Positions 34,188 to 44,052 of a stretch of 44,487 nucleotides of DNA are shown here, in pieces (positions within the stretch are counted from its first letter, which is position 1; every line of letters begins with the position of its first letter). Made by a program: the position numbers and the translations under genes. The DNA is from Anaerolineae bacterium (GTDB lineage Bacteria > Chloroflexota > Anaerolineae > B4-G1 > SLSP01), in the NCBI GenBank assembly GCA_026645815.1, contig JAPKMR010000030.1, positions 1-44,487 of the forward strand, written 5' to 3'. Below the pieces are notes generated by a model. It ran no database searches and was not told the DNA's origin. It was given only the letters and a program-made list of their open reading frames with translations.

Positions 34188-36695
34188 ATGATGCGTTTTG
34201 ACCGCTTTACCGAAAGGGCGCAGGAAGCTGCGCGCCGCGCCGTGGAACTGATGACCCACTACGGACACAGTCAGGTAGATGTGGAACATTTGCTGCTGGC
34301 CCTGGTGAATCAGCCGGAAGGGATGGTGCCGGAGATTCTGACCGATATGGGCGTAGAGCCATCGTTGTTGGCTGAGCAGCTGGATGGGATTTTGCGGGCT
34401 ACCTCGCGCCCGGGCATTTACGGCGCCGGCGGACGGCAACAGGTCTTCAGTACCCCCCGCGTCAACCGCGCGATCGAGCTTGCTGGCACCGAAGCCAACC
34501 GCCTCAAAGATGAATACATTTCTACCGAACACCTCTTTCTGGCGATTTTGCAGGAGCACAGCACGCCCGTGGCGCGCCTGCTGCAAGAATTCAATCTCAC
34601 CCGCGAGCGCGCCCTGGAATCGGTGCAGCGCCTGCGTGGTGGGCAACGCGTCACCCATCCCCAGGCCGAATCCCAATACCGGGTCCTGGATAAATACAGC
34701 CGTGACCTGACCGCGATGGCGCGTGAGCAGCGGCTTGACCCGGTCATTGGTCGCGATAATGAGATTAGCCGCGTGATTCAGATTCTGGTGCGCCGTACCA
34801 AGAACAATCCCGTGCTCATCGGCGAACCGGGTGTAGGCAAGACCGCCATCATCGAAGGGTTGGCGCAGAAAATTGTCCGCGATGACGTGCCCGAAATCCT
34901 CAAGGGTAAGCGCATGCTCCAATTGGACCTGGGGGCGCTGGTCGCTGGCACCCGCTTCCGGGGCGAGTTCGAGGAGCGCTTGAAGGGCATATTAGAGGAA
35001 GTGCAACACTCTCAGGGTGAGGTGATTCTTTTCATTGATGAATTGCACACCGTCGTGGGTGCTGGCAACGCGGCAGGGGCTTTGGATGCCTCCAATATGA
35101 TCAAACCGGCGTTGGCGCGTGGCGAATTGCAGTGCGTGGGTGCTACTACCCTCGATGAGTATCGCCAGTACATCGAACGCGATGGCGCGTTGGAACGGCG
35201 TTTTGCCCCGGTCTTTGTGGAAGAGCCTTCGGTGGAAGACACCATCGAGATGTTGCGGGGCCTTTACAAGCGCTACGAGACCCATCACCGGGTCACCATC
35301 AGCGATGGCGCCTTAGTGGCGGCAGCGCAACTCTCGCACCGCTACGTCACCGACCGGCACCTGCCGGATAAAGCGATTGATGTGATGGACGAGGCTGCGG
35401 CGCGCTTGCGGGTACGTCTCTATACCCTGCCGCCGGACCTCAAGAGTAAGGAAGATGACTTGCGCAAGCTCCGCGCTGAGGAAGAGGCTGCGGGCACATC
35501 GCGCGATTATGAACGAGCTGCGGATATAAAGGTACAACGCCTGCGTTTGGAGCAGGACTTCGACGAGCAACGCAACGAGTGGTTGGATACCCAGCACCTT
35601 GATGAGACGGTAGAAGCGGCTGATATCGCGGCGGTGGTCTCTGCATGGACCGGTATCCCTGTCTCGCAGGTTTTGGAGAGCGAAGCCCAGAAGCTGTTGC
35701 GCATGGAAGAAGCGCTGCAGGAGCGCATCATCGGGCAGCAGGAAGCGCTTCACGCGATTGCCGATGCCATCCGCCGCGCCCGTGCTGGCTTGAAAGACCC
35801 GCGCCGCCCTATCGGCACCTTCCTCTTTCTCGGCGCTTCCGGCGTCGGCAAGACCGAAACGGCCAAAGCGCTCGCAGCCTTCCTCTTTGATGATGAAGAC
35901 GCCTTGTTGCGGGTGGATATGAGCGAATACCGTGAAGCGCATACGGTCTCCCGCCTGTTTGGCGCTCCCCCGGGCTATGTGGGTTATGACCAGGGCGGGC
36001 AGCTCACCGAGGCAGTGCGCCGCCGTCCCTATCAGGTCGTGCTCTTTGATGAGATTGAGAAGGCGCACGCCGATGTGTGGAATGCGTTGTTACAGATTCT
36101 CGATGAGGGACGCTTGACCGATGGTCAGGGGCATATCGTGGATTTCCGCCATACGGTGGTGATTATGACCTCCAACGTGGGCACCGAGATGTTGCGGCGC
36201 GGTGGAGCTTTGGGATTTGCCCATAACGGCGCGGGCGAAGAGGAAGATGCCCGGCAACGGGTCCTCGCTGCTTTGCGCCAGACCTTCCGCCCGGAGTTCA
36301 TCAACCGTGTGGATGAGATCATCGTCTTTGGGCAGCTCACGGTCGAGGATATGGAGCAAATCGTGCGCTTGCAGATGCGCGAGGTGGAAGCACGTCTGCA
36401 GGAATATGGATTGCACGTGAACTTATTGCCGTCCGCGTTGCGCTGGTTGGCGCAGCAGGGCTATGATCCGCAATACGGCGCCCGTCCTTTGCGGCGCGCC
36501 ATTCAGCGCCACATCGAAAGCCCGCTCAGCATTCGAATTCTCAGCGGCGATTTTGGTCCGGAAACGCTGGTGGACATTGATCTGGAGGGGGAAGAGCTGG
36601 TTTTCCGCTCCCACCTTGTTCCCGCCGCGGTTCTCGCGGACGCGGAGGCGCCTGCGGCGCCGCTCAGCGCTGCTCCGGTCACGGATACTCCATGA
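34188..36695 (+). CDS. clpC: ClpC-type ATP-dependent protease ATPase subunit
   Basis: A 835-residue AAA+ unfoldase, working with ClpP in the cytoplasm. N-terminal Clp repeats (about 1-145), AAA1 with GEPGVGKTA (about 212-220) and [13 protein letters not shown], a short middle part without the long ClpB coiled coil, and AAA2 with GASGVGKTE (about 550-558) and [30 protein letters not shown]. The loop [11 protein letters not shown] (about 674-684) holds the LGF-type ClpP-binding tripeptide, which separates it from ClpB. The region around [21 protein letters not shown] resembles a UVR-type segment. ATG 34188 ([20 protein letters not shown]) follows GAGAGG by 6 bases. No clpP is near. Confidence 0.92.
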   Translation: MMRFDRFTERAQEAARRAVELMTHYGHSQVDVEHLLLALVNQPEGMVPEILTDMGVEPSLLAEQLDGILRATSRPGIYGAGGRQQVFSTPRVNRAIELAGTEANRLKDEYISTEHLFLAILQEHSTPVARLLQEFNLTRERALESVQRLRGGQRVTHPQAESQYRVLDKYSRDLTAMAREQRLDPVIGRDNEISRVIQILVRRTKNNPVLIGEPGVGKTAIIEGLAQKIVRDDVPEILKGKRMLQLDLGALVAGTRFRGEFEERLKGILEEVQHSQGEVILFIDELHTVVGAGNAAGALDASNMIKPALARGELQCVGATTLDEYRQYIERDGALERRFAPVFVEEPSVEDTIEMLRGLYKRYETHHRVTISDGALVAAAQLSHRYVTDRHLPDKAIDVMDEAAARLRVRLYTLPPDLKSKEDDLRKLRAEEEAAGTSRDYERAADIKVQRLRLEQDFDEQRNEWLDTQHLDETVEAADIAAVVSAWTGIPVSQVLESEAQKLLRMEEALQERIIGQQEALHAIADAIRRARAGLKDPRRPIGTFLFLGASGVGKTETAKALAAFLFDDEDALLRVDMSEYREAHTVSRLFGAPPGYVGYDQGGQLTEAVRRRPYQVVLFDEIEKAHADVWNALLQILDEGRLTDGQGHIVDFRHTVVIMTSNVGTEMLRRGGALGFAHNGAGEEEDARQRVLAALRQTFRPEFINRVDEIIVFGQLTVEDMEQIVRLQMREVEARLQEYGLHVNLLPSALRWLAQQGYDPQYGARPLRRAIQRHIESPLSIRILSGDFGPETLVDIDLEGEELVFRSHLVPAAVLADAEAPAAPLSAAPVTDTP

Positions 36696-36795
36696 CGGAG
36701 CTGGATATTTCTTTATCACCGCTTGTCTTCTTAAACTCCATTCGCCCGGAATTTGCAGGTTGCAAGAGAGATTTGAACAATCTGCCCTCTGGTCA

Positions 36796-36823
36796 TGTTG
36801 CCAATTATGTAGTATGATGTATA
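36796..36823 (+). promoter_or_regulatory. Putative promoter of the nucleoside-transport operon
   Basis: TTGCCA (36796-36801), 16-base spacer, TATAAC (36818-36823). It would give a leader of about 165 bases before the binding-protein gene. Confidence 0.6.
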
Positions 36824-36829
36824 ACTAAG

Positions 36830-36993
36830 GCAGGCGCCTGTTTGTGGTCTGCAAGTGCGATGACACTTACCATAACCGGAAAAGTGCATTCCAAGGAGGT
36901 GATTTATCGCATAGGCACGTAGGAAATACAACTGTTTCGATATTCAGCTTTACCGTATCTATTCTAATAGTTAGAATCTGAAGGAGGAGTCCT
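36830..36993 (+). other. 5' leader with an unused strong SD and a dyad
   Basis: Contains the palindrome CAGGCGCCTG, a full-strength SD AAGGAGGTGAT (36893-36903) with no useful ATG behind it (only GTGATTTATCGCATAGG, a 7-codon frame), and the dyad ATTCTAA-TAG-TTAGAAT (36961-36977) just before the real SD AAGGAGG (36981-36987). It does not match the purine riboswitch core I know. Confidence 0.5.
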
Positions 36994-38097
36994 ATGTTGA
37001 AAAAGTTTTGGGCTTTGTTGAGCCTGGCATTGGTCGCCAGCATGCTGCTTTCGGCTTGCGGTCCCACCGCAACCCCCACCGCCGAACCGACGCAAGAAGC
37101 GACTGCGGCGCCCACGCAAGAGGCTGCCCCAGGCCCCATCATCGGCATGGTTACCGATATGGGTGGTATTGACGATAAGTCCTTCAACGCCACCGCGTGG
37201 AAGGGTATCGAGCGCGCCAACAGTGAGTTGGGTGTTCAGGGTTCATACCTTGAGTCACAGCAACAGACGGATTACGCCACGAACATTACGCAGTTCGTCA
37301 AGCAGAATGCCAAACTCGTCGTGACCGTGGGCTTCCTGCTGGCCGATGACACCGCTAAGTTCGCGGCTGAGAATCCCAATATCAACTTCGCCATCGTGGA
37401 CAACAACTCCCTGGGCGCGAACGTTCGTGGCCTGACCTTCTCCACCGATCAGGCAGGTTTCCTCGCGGGTTATGCAGCAGCTGCCGCCACCAAGACCGGT
37501 AAGGTCGCCACCTTCGGTGGTATCAACATCCCGCCCGTCACCATCTTCATGGTCGGCTTCGAAGCTGGCGTGAAGTACTACAACGAGCAGAATGGCACCG
37601 CGGTTGAGGTCCTGGGCTGGAACAGCGCCGAGAACAACGGCGTCTTCGCGGGCAACTTCGAATCCACGGATGATGGTCGCCGTATCGCCGAAGAGTTCAT
37701 GTCCGAGGGCGCCGACATCATCATGCCCGTCGCGGGTCCCGTGGGCTTGGGCACCGCGCAGGCCGTGCAGGAAGCAGGCAATGCCTGGGTCATCGGTGTG
37801 GATACCGACTGGACCGTCAGCTCCCCGCAGTACAAGGATGTCATGCTCACCAGCGTGATGAAGAACATTGATGTTGCCGTCTACGACAGCATCATGAAAG
37901 TCGCGACCCCTGGTTTCGCTGGCTTCAATGGCGAGAACTACCTGGGTACGCTGGCGAACAATGGCGTTGGCCTGGCTCCTGTGGCTGCCGGTGCAGTCTC
38001 CGCTGATGTGCTCAAGGCAGTTGAGGACATCAAGAGCGGCGTCATGCGCGGCGACATTGATTCTGGTTGGGCTGCTTACCTGGCAACCCTGAATTAG
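36994..38097 (+). CDS. BMP/PnrA-family nucleoside-binding lipoprotein
   Basis: A 367-residue substrate-binding lipoprotein, signal MLKKFWALLSLALVASMLLSAC (lipobox LSAC), then a TPTAEPTQEA tether. Family markers: MVTDMGGIDDKSFNATAWKGIERA (about residues 50-73), TVGFLLADDTAKFAAENPNINFAIVDN, QAGFLAGYAAAAATKTGKVATFGG, and VIGVDTDWT near residue 268. Such proteins bind purine nucleosides and feed the YufOPQ/NupOPQ-type ABC transporter, whose ATPase and permeases follow. ATG follows AAGGAGGAG. A terminator-like hairpin comes after the stop and may let the binding protein be made in excess. Confidence 0.93.
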   Translation: MLKKFWALLSLALVASMLLSACGPTATPTAEPTQEATAAPTQEAAPGPIIGMVTDMGGIDDKSFNATAWKGIERANSELGVQGSYLESQQQTDYATNITQFVKQNAKLVVTVGFLLADDTAKFAAENPNINFAIVDNNSLGANVRGLTFSTDQAGFLAGYAAAAATKTGKVATFGGINIPPVTIFMVGFEAGVKYYNEQNGTAVEVLGWNSAENNGVFAGNFESTDDGRRIAEEFMSEGADIIMPVAGPVGLGTAQAVQEAGNAWVIGVDTDWTVSSPQYKDVMLTSVMKNIDVAVYDSIMKVATPGFAGFNGENYLGTLANNGVGLAPVAAGAVSADVLKAVEDIKSGVMRGDIDSGWAAYLATLN

Positions 38098-38108
38098 TTT
38101 GTGCGGGC

Positions 38109-38140
38109 GAGGGCGGCGTTGCTTGGGCGGCGCCGCCCTC
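38109..38140 (+). terminator. Terminator-like hairpin after the binding-protein gene
   Basis: GAGGGCGGCG (38109-38118) and CGCCGCCCTC (38131-38140) form 10 GC-rich pairs around a 12-base loop, followed by TCTTTACTT. It is probably partial, as the ATPase gene follows 317 bases later. Confidence 0.7.
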
Positions 38141-38181
38141 TCTTTACTTATTTCAGGTGCTTTGGATGTGATTATTCTGGC

Positions 38182-38256
38182 CCGACCGACGATTGATCAC
38201 TATGCCCCGGGTCCCTTGTTTCGATTTTTGATCATCAGTCACCGGTCGTCGGTCGG
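38182..38256. repeat. Inverted repeat in the intergenic region
   Basis: CCGACCGACGA (38182-38192) and TCGTCGGTCGG (38246-38256) are perfect complements, with TTGATCA occurring twice between them. It is noncoding. Confidence 0.55.
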
Positions 38257-38350
38257 TCAGAAGTCTCCTCGCTTTCGTATTTTGTGATTCGTTTTGGAAA
38301 TGAGGCGGTCCTGATTCGCCATCACATCATTTTCAGAAGCTGGCTTTTGA

Positions 38351-38425
38351 CCGCAAGTGCGGCCAGCGCTGTGCAAAAAACAGCGCTCGACCTGCCCCGC
38401 TTTGTCGGGTCTGCGCTTCAAGCAG
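38351..38425 (+). promoter_or_regulatory. Cluster of short hairpins in the ATPase-gene leader
   Basis: Four successive stems: CCGC/GCGG (38351-38362), AGCGCTGT/ACAGCGCT (38365-38387), CCCG/CGGG (38396-38409) and CTGC/GCAG (38411-38425), ending about 20 bases before the AAGGAG SD. May fold into a structured leader; no known riboswitch matched. Confidence 0.4.
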
Positions 38426-38456
38426 TGCGTTTCAACCGCAGGAAAGGAGCAAGCTT

Positions 38457-39989
38457 ATGCCCCCAGTTCTGGAATTAAAAGGCATCACCAAACGCTTCCC
38501 CGGAGTCCTGGCGAATGACCACATTGATCTTACGCTGAATGAGGGGGAAGTCCTCGCGCTTTTGGGCGAGAATGGAGCCGGCAAGAGCACGTTGATGAAT
38601 GTCTTGTACGGCTTGTATGCGCCCGATGAGGGCGAAATCTACGTCCGTGGCAAGAAAGTTGAGATTCATGGGCCTAATGATGCGATTGCTCTGGGCATTG
38701 GCATGGTGCACCAGCACTTCATGTTAGTGCCGGTGCTCACCGTGACCGAAAATGTCATGCTGGGCATGGAAAGCATCAAAAATGGCCTTTTCCTCGATCG
38801 CGAGAGCGCCGCCAAACGCGTTCGCGAGATCTCCGAACGTTATCGCCTGGATCTGAACCCTGATGATTTGGTCGGCAACCTGCCGGTGGGCTTGCAGCAG
38901 CGGGTGGAAATCATCAAACTGTTGTATCGCAATGCCGATATTCTGATCCTCGATGAACCTACTGCAGTGTTGACCCCGCAAGAAGTCGAAGGCTTCTTTG
39001 AGATGGTGCGGACCTTGGTCGCACAAGACAAGTCCGTGATCTTCATCTCTCACAAACTCAAAGAAGTGTTAGCGCTGTCGAATCAGATCGCTGTGCTGCG
39101 ACGCGGTCAGATGGTGGGCACTGCTGACCCCAAAACGAGCAACGAACGTCAACTGGCTTCGTTGATGGTGGGTCGCGAGGTGATCCTCACGGTGCCCAAA
39201 GAGCCGGCACAGCCCAAGGATGTGGTGCTCTCGGTCAAAGACCTGAAGATTATGGGGGACCGGGGCGAAGTGGCGGTCAAGGGCATTGACTTCGAGGTTC
39301 AGGCGGGCGAGATTGTCGGCGTCGCGGGCGTCCAGGGCAATGGCCAAACAGAGCTCATCGAGGTCTTGACTGGCTTGCGGCGTGCTGTAGATGGTAAGAT
39401 TACGCTGGCAGGCAAGGATATCACCCACGCCACCCCTCGCATCATCACCGAAGCGGGCACGGCGCACGTGCCTGAAGACCGGCAGCGTGACGGCCTGGTG
39501 TTGGGCTACCCTATCGCCGATAATCTGGTGCTGAATACCTATTATTTCCCGCCGGTCGCCAAGGGTATTGTACTCCAGGAACCCGTGATCCGTGAACGCG
39601 CCGAACGCCTGGTTGAGGAATATGATGTGCGCACTCCCAGCATCTACACGCACGCGGGCAATCTCTCGGGTGGCAATCAGCAGAAGGTCATTGTCGCGCG
39701 CGAATTGAGCCGCGAGGTTAAACTGGTGATTGCCTCACAGCCAACGCGCGGTCTGGATGTGGGTTCGATTGAGTACATCCATTCGCAGTTGGTGCGCAAG
39801 CGTGACGAGGGCGCGGGGGTGCTGGTCGTCTCCGCGGAACTGGATGAGGTGCTCTCGCTGGCGGATCGGGTGATCGTGATGTTCGACGGGCATATCATGG
39901 GCATTGTGCCTATTGCCTCGGCAACCAAAGAAGAAATCGGCTTGCTGATGGCGGGCGTGCATACGCACACACAGGAGGCGGCGGGATGA
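38457..39989 (+). CDS. Nucleoside ABC transporter, double ATPase subunit
   Basis: A 510-residue protein with two ABC modules in one chain. First: GENGAGKSTLMNVLYGL (about 38-54), QLQQR-type signature LPVGLQQRVEIIKLLY, Walker B ILILDEPTAVLTPQE. Second (about 260-500): the P-loop is degenerate (GVQGNGQTELIEVLTG, lysine missing), as is usual for this family, with signature LSGGNQQKVIVARELS and VIASQPTRGLDVGS. Matches the YufO/NupO group that energises nucleoside uptake. SD AAGGAG precedes ATG. Its stop overlaps the first permease gene (ATGA). Confidence 0.92.
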   Translation: MPPVLELKGITKRFPGVLANDHIDLTLNEGEVLALLGENGAGKSTLMNVLYGLYAPDEGEIYVRGKKVEIHGPNDAIALGIGMVHQHFMLVPVLTVTENVMLGMESIKNGLFLDRESAAKRVREISERYRLDLNPDDLVGNLPVGLQQRVEIIKLLYRNADILILDEPTAVLTPQEVEGFFEMVRTLVAQDKSVIFISHKLKEVLALSNQIAVLRRGQMVGTADPKTSNERQLASLMVGREVILTVPKEPAQPKDVVLSVKDLKIMGDRGEVAVKGIDFEVQAGEIVGVAGVQGNGQTELIEVLTGLRRAVDGKITLAGKDITHATPRIITEAGTAHVPEDRQRDGLVLGYPIADNLVLNTYYFPPVAKGIVLQEPVIRERAERLVEEYDVRTPSIYTHAGNLSGGNQQKVIVARELSREVKLVIASQPTRGLDVGSIEYIHSQLVRKRDEGAGVLVVSAELDEVLSLADRVIVMFDGHIMGIVPIASATKEEIGLLMAGVHTHTQEAAG

Positions 39990-41173
39990 GCGAACAAAAA
40001 TCACAAACTGCACGATCTTGGGCGGCGCCGCTAAAGGCTATCGGTCGGAGCGTAGCAGTTCCGCTCCTGGCGGTAGCAACGGCATTGTTGATTGGCGCCC
40101 TGTTGATCATCATTACTGACAATACCGTCATCGCAGCCTTTGGCGATGGTATTGGGTTGGGTCTCAAGCGTGCCTGGCAAGTGATCTCGGTGGCTTATGG
40201 CGCCTTCTTCTTTGGCGCATTTGGCGACTTGTATCACTTCACCGAGACATTGCGCATCGCCACGCCTTATATTTTCGCAGGTCTGGCGGTAGCGGTGGGT
40301 TTTCAAGGTGGCCTGTTTAACGTCGGCGCCGAAGGGCAATACTTCATCGGTGGGCTGACCTCGGTCTTCGTCGGCTATAGCATCACCGGTATGCCCTGGT
40401 TCATCCACCTCCCGTTGGCTTTGCTCGCGGGCGCCGCCGGCGGTGCGCTGTGGGCTGGCATCGTGGGCTTGCTCAAGGCCAAAACCGGCGCGCACGAAGT
40501 GATCAACACGATCATGATGAACTACATCGCCTACCGGTTGGCCGAGTTCATGCTCGATGTGGGCGGACCCATGGCGCGCCCAGGATACCGTCCGGTAAGC
40601 CCGGAAATCCAGCCTTCGGCTTATTTGCCCCAGTTCGTCCCCTCTGATACGACGATTCGCTTTAATGCGGGCTTCTTCCTGGCGTTGGCGGCGGCAGTCC
40701 TCGTCTGGTGGTTGCTGTTCAAGACCACCCTGGGCTATGAAATCCGCACGGTAGGGCAGAACCCACGCGCGGCGCGTTATGCCGGCATCAGTGTGCCGCG
40801 CATCATCATCATTACGATGGCGCTCAGCGGTGCATTGGCTGGCCTGGCTGCGCCTATGGACATTCTGGGAGTAATTCGCTTCATGCCCAATGCCTTTGCC
40901 TCTGGCTACGGTTTTGATGCCATTGCCTTGGCGCTGTTGGGTAATAGCCATCCGGCAGGCGTGGTGGTGGCTTCACTGTTGTTTGGCGCGCTGCGTGCTG
41001 GCGCTTCGAACATGCAGGGCGTCGCAAAGATTCCGATTGACATCACCTCGATCCTGCAAGGGCTGATTATTGTCTTCATCGCCGCGCCGGCGATTATCCG
41101 CGCCCTCTACCGCTTGCGTGGCCTGGAGAAGGGCGAAGGACTTATCACAACCCGCGGCTGGGGCCAGATGTAG
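39986..41173 (+). CDS. Nucleoside ABC transporter permease 1
   Basis: A 395-residue membrane subunit of the BPD_transp_2 type. Long hydrophobic helices alternate with short loops; the marker GGLFNVGAEGQYFIGGLTSVFVG (about residues 109-131) and INTIMMNYIAYRLAEFMLDVGGPMARPGY are typical, and TVGQNPRAARYAGISVPRIIIITMALSGALAGLA is the cytoplasmic loop that docks to the ATPase. The start overlaps the ATPase stop by 4 bases, and the gene ends 11 bases before permease 2. Confidence 0.93.
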   Translation: MSEQKSQTARSWAAPLKAIGRSVAVPLLAVATALLIGALLIIITDNTVIAAFGDGIGLGLKRAWQVISVAYGAFFFGAFGDLYHFTETLRIATPYIFAGLAVAVGFQGGLFNVGAEGQYFIGGLTSVFVGYSITGMPWFIHLPLALLAGAAGGALWAGIVGLLKAKTGAHEVINTIMMNYIAYRLAEFMLDVGGPMARPGYRPVSPEIQPSAYLPQFVPSDTTIRFNAGFFLALAAAVLVWWLLFKTTLGYEIRTVGQNPRAARYAGISVPRIIIITMALSGALAGLAAPMDILGVIRFMPNAFASGYGFDAIALALLGNSHPAGVVVASLLFGALRAGASNMQGVAKIPIDITSILQGLIIVFIAAPAIIRALYRLRGLEKGEGLITTRGWGQM

Positions 41174-41184
41174 GAGGCAGCATC

Positions 41185-42438
41185 ATGACAACCGACGTAC
41201 TTTTGAAACAAGAAGTGCATAAAGCGCGCATCATGGGGATTGTCTTCCTCGTGTTTGCCTTGGGAATTGTGTTGCTGTTCTTGCCTGGCACCACCGGAGC
41301 GAATCGGACCACGTTCACACTGAATATGACGCGGGGCGAGGCGTTGACGTTACCGAACCTGACCTTTGGTACGCTGCCCGGATTGCTCGTCTTCGCTGCC
41401 ATTGCTACTTTCCTTGGCGCCTGGCAACTGGCAAAGGGTTTCCGCAATCACAACGCGGTTCTGGGTGCGGTCGTCGGGCTTTTTGTGCTCGCTTTCCTCG
41501 CCTGGGCCGCGCGCGATAAATCCATGAACATCACCGGCATGATTCAATCCACGCTGCTGCGGGCCATTCCCATCGTTCTGGCAGCCCTGAGCGGCATCAT
41601 GTGCGAGAAAGCCGGCGTAGTCAACATCGGCATCGAGGGCATGATGCTCTCCGGCGCTTTCCTTGCGGCCCTGATGGGCAGTGTCACCCAAAGCCAGTGG
41701 GGCGGTCTGATCGCCGCGCTCGTTGGCGGCGGTCTGATGGCGGCCCTGTTGGCGGTTCTGGCGATTAAATACAAGGTGAGTCAGGTGGTCGCCGGTACGG
41801 CGATCAACATCCTGGCTACGGGTATCACCAGCTACTTCAGCTCGCGCTACCTGCAAACCAATGCCGCACTCAATAGTCCGGCTACCTTCCGCCCGATTGC
41901 TATCCCGGTGTTGTCGAAGATCCCCATCATCGGACCGGTCTTCTTCAATCACTCGTTCGTGGTCTATCTCACGCTGATTCTGGTGGTAGTGATTCATGTG
42001 ATGCTCAATTATACCCGCTGGGGCTTGCGTACCCGTGCTGTGGGCGAACACCCGCGGGCTGCGGATACACTGGGCATCAACGTATTCAAGACGCGCTACA
42101 TCAACGTGATCCTGGGAGGCATGGTCGCCGGTTTGGGTGGAGCTTATCTGGTGTTGAGCTCCGTTGCCCGCTTCGACGAACTCATGACTGCCGGTAAAGG
42201 CTTCATTGGCCTGGCGGCCATGATCTTTGGCAACTGGACGCCCTTTGGCGCCTTGGGGTCGTCGCTCATCTTCGGTTTCGCCGACTCGTTGCAGACCAAG
42301 CTGGCCATCATGAGTGTGCCCATCCCCTCGCAATTCCTGCTGATGGCGCCCTACCTGGTCACCATGATCGTCCTGGCAGGTGTCGTAGGACAGTCGCACG
42401 CTCCTGCCGCCGATGGCGTGCCCTACGAGAAAGAGTAG
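41185..42438 (+). CDS. Nucleoside ABC transporter permease 2
   Basis: A 417-residue membrane subunit paired with permease 1. N-terminal helix (IMGIVFLVFALGIVLLFLP), then about 60 residues before the canonical core. Marker stretches are AGVVNIGIEGMMLSGAFLAALMG (about residues 144-166) and RAVGEHPRAADTLGINVFKTRYINVILGGMVAGLGGAYLVLSS, the docking loop. SD AGGAGG precedes the ATG. Last gene of the transport operon, followed by a strong terminator. Confidence 0.93.
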   Translation: MTTDVLLKQEVHKARIMGIVFLVFALGIVLLFLPGTTGANRTTFTLNMTRGEALTLPNLTFGTLPGLLVFAAIATFLGAWQLAKGFRNHNAVLGAVVGLFVLAFLAWAARDKSMNITGMIQSTLLRAIPIVLAALSGIMCEKAGVVNIGIEGMMLSGAFLAALMGSVTQSQWGGLIAALVGGGLMAALLAVLAIKYKVSQVVAGTAINILATGITSYFSSRYLQTNAALNSPATFRPIAIPVLSKIPIIGPVFFNHSFVVYLTLILVVVIHVMLNYTRWGLRTRAVGEHPRAADTLGINVFKTRYINVILGGMVAGLGGAYLVLSSVARFDELMTAGKGFIGLAAMIFGNWTPFGALGSSLIFGFADSLQTKLAIMSVPIPSQFLLMAPYLVTMIVLAGVVGQSHAPAADGVPYEKE

Positions 42439-42456
42439 TTCGCCGCGAAGCATATT

Positions 42457-42503
42457 GCATAATGCGTAATGCGCGTTTTGGGGCATTACGCATTATGCTT
42501 TTT
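42457..42503 (+). terminator. Terminator of the nucleoside-transport operon
   Basis: Arms GCATAATGCGTAATGC (42457-42472) and GCATTACGCATTATGC (42483-42498) are perfectly complementary, followed by TTTTT (42499-42503). The rest of the gap up to 42675 shows no gene. Confidence 0.88.
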
Positions 42504-42675
42504 AAGCAGGGCGCGCTGGGGCTTTCTTACACCCTACAAGCACTAAATCCTTGCGTCAGGTCAGCTTCCATCCTGTGTCTTTGCGTGAGCGCCTTTCGAT
42601 AGACAGCGCCATATCTTTATTGAATGCTTTTGCGTCTTTTGCGCGAACCTCTTCTACATTTTATAAGGAGCGACA

Positions 42676-44052
42676 ATGCCGACAACAGCCTGGCCCCCCG
42701 ATTTTATCTCCCGCATGACCGTCTGGCTTGCGGATGAGGCCGAAGCTTTTCTGTCTGCTTTGGCGCGGCGCGATGTGGGTTTGCGCCTCAATCCCTTGCG
42801 CGGCGATCTGCAGGCGCTCCAGGCCCGGCTTCCCTGGCGTGTGGCGCCGGTTCCCTGGTGCCCGGAAGGACTTTGGCTGCAAGAAGACGAGGCCGCGGTG
42901 GGCGCGCATCCCTATCACACGGCGGGCGTCTACTACATTCAGGACCCTAGCGCTATGGCGGCGGGAGTCCTGCTCGACCCGCAGCCTGGAGAGTGGGTGC
43001 TCGATCTTGCCGCAGCGCCCGGCGGTAAAGCCACGCACCTGGCGGCGCGGATGGAGAACCAGGGCGTTCTGATTGCCAACGAGGTCAACCGTCGTCGCAC
43101 CTCGGTGCTGGCGATGAACCTGGAACGGATGGGCGTGACCCACGCCATGGTCTTCAATGAAACCCCGGAGCGGCTTGCCGCACGGTGGGGCGGGCTTTTC
43201 GATGCGGTCCTGGTGGATGCGCCTTGCTCCGGTGAGGGCACCTTCTGCCGCGATTCGGCGGCGGTGCGCGACTGGAGCCTCGCCACGGTGCAGGGGAACG
43301 CGCACCGGCAGCGGGGCATCATGGAGCAGGCGGCGGCGTTGGTGCGACCCGGCGGGCGCTTGCTCTACGGCACCTGTACCTTCGCGCCGGAAGAGGACGA
43401 GGGCGTTATTGCTGCTTTCCTCGCCTCGCACACGGATTTTGAGCTGGCGTCCTTGCCGGTGTTGCCCGGCTTATCCGGTGGGCGTCCCGAGTGGATCGGC
43501 GCACTGGAGACCCTCCGCGGGGTAGGGCGCTTTTGGCCCCATACCGGACCCGGGCACGGGCACTTCTATGCTCTTTTGCACCGGCGTGGGCAACCACCCG
43601 ATGATTTACCCGAACGCTGGACCGGCGCGGCGATTCCTGGACGGATTCTGCAACTCTACCGGCGCACCTTGCGCGAGATTCTGGCGGCGGAGGTACCCGG
43701 AGAAGGCTTATATCTCGATGGAAATGACGACATCTACGTGACGCCCCTGGACCCCAAATTGTGGGCCGGCTTGCACGTCCTGCGTCCTGGTTGGTGGGTC
43801 GCCTCGCAGCGCCATGGCAAGATCAATCCCAACCATGCTCTGGCAGCAGCGTTGCATCCCGCCGATGTTCAGGAAGCCTGCGACCTGGCGGTGGAGGACC
43901 CTCTGGTGGAGCAATTCTTCCGTGGCAGCTTCTGGGAAGATGCCGGCCCCGCGGGTTTTATCCTCGTAACGGTGGATGGCTTTCCGCTCGGCTGGGCCAA
44001 ACGCGGCGAGGGTCGTCTGCGCAGTCGCTACCCCGTACACCTGCGGCGCTGA
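42676..44052 (+). CDS. RsmF-like rRNA (cytosine-C5) methyltransferase
   Basis: A 458-residue NOL1/NOP2/Sun-family enzyme transferring methyl from SAM to C5 of cytosine in rRNA. N-terminal part, then HPYHTAGVYYIQDPSAMAAGVLLDPQPGEWVLDLAAAPGGKATHLA (SAM-binding, about residues 76-121), ANEVNRRRTSVLAMNLERMG, DAVLVDAPCSGEGTFCR (catalytic-type Cys, about 176-192) and LLYGTCTFAPEEDEGVI (second catalytic Cys). The C-terminal region (about 300-458) resembles the RNA-binding tail of RsmF, so the target is probably 16S rRNA; the exact base is unknown. SD AAGGAG precedes ATG. The gene stands alone after the transport terminator. Confidence 0.9.
   Translation: MPTTAWPPDFISRMTVWLADEAEAFLSALARRDVGLRLNPLRGDLQALQARLPWRVAPVPWCPEGLWLQEDEAAVGAHPYHTAGVYYIQDPSAMAAGVLLDPQPGEWVLDLAAAPGGKATHLAARMENQGVLIANEVNRRRTSVLAMNLERMGVTHAMVFNETPERLAARWGGLFDAVLVDAPCSGEGTFCRDSAAVRDWSLATVQGNAHRQRGIMEQAAALVRPGGRLLYGTCTFAPEEDEGVIAAFLASHTDFELASLPVLPGLSGGRPEWIGALETLRGVGRFWPHTGPGHGHFYALLHRRGQPPDDLPERWTGAAIPGRILQLYRRTLREILAAEVPGEGLYLDGNDDIYVTPLDPKLWAGLHVLRPGWWVASQRHGKINPNHALAAALHPADVQEACDLAVEDPLVEQFFRGSFWEDAGPAGFILVTVDGFPLGWAKRGEGRLRSRYPVHLRR

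Noticed and set aside
33684..34922. A 412-codon frame antisense to rnc and clpC
   Set aside because: It crosses two well-supported genes on the other strand and shows no motif.
36899..36922. Leader peptide starting at GTG behind the perfect SD
   Set aside because: Only seven codons and the GTG overlaps the SD itself, so initiation there is unlikely.
36830..36993. Purine riboswitch before the nucleoside-binding-protein gene
   Set aside because: Context would fit, but the conserved core loops of the purine class were not found; only a dyad and SD-like sequence are visible.
41350..42486. Long frame antisense to nucleoside permease 2
   Set aside because: Rich in His/Gln/Asp, as the complement of membrane-helix codons; no domain seen.
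42439..42675. Promoter for the methyltransferase gene at TTGCGC-17-TATAAG
   Set aside because: The -10 would overlap the SD and leave almost no leader, so this match is likely chance.
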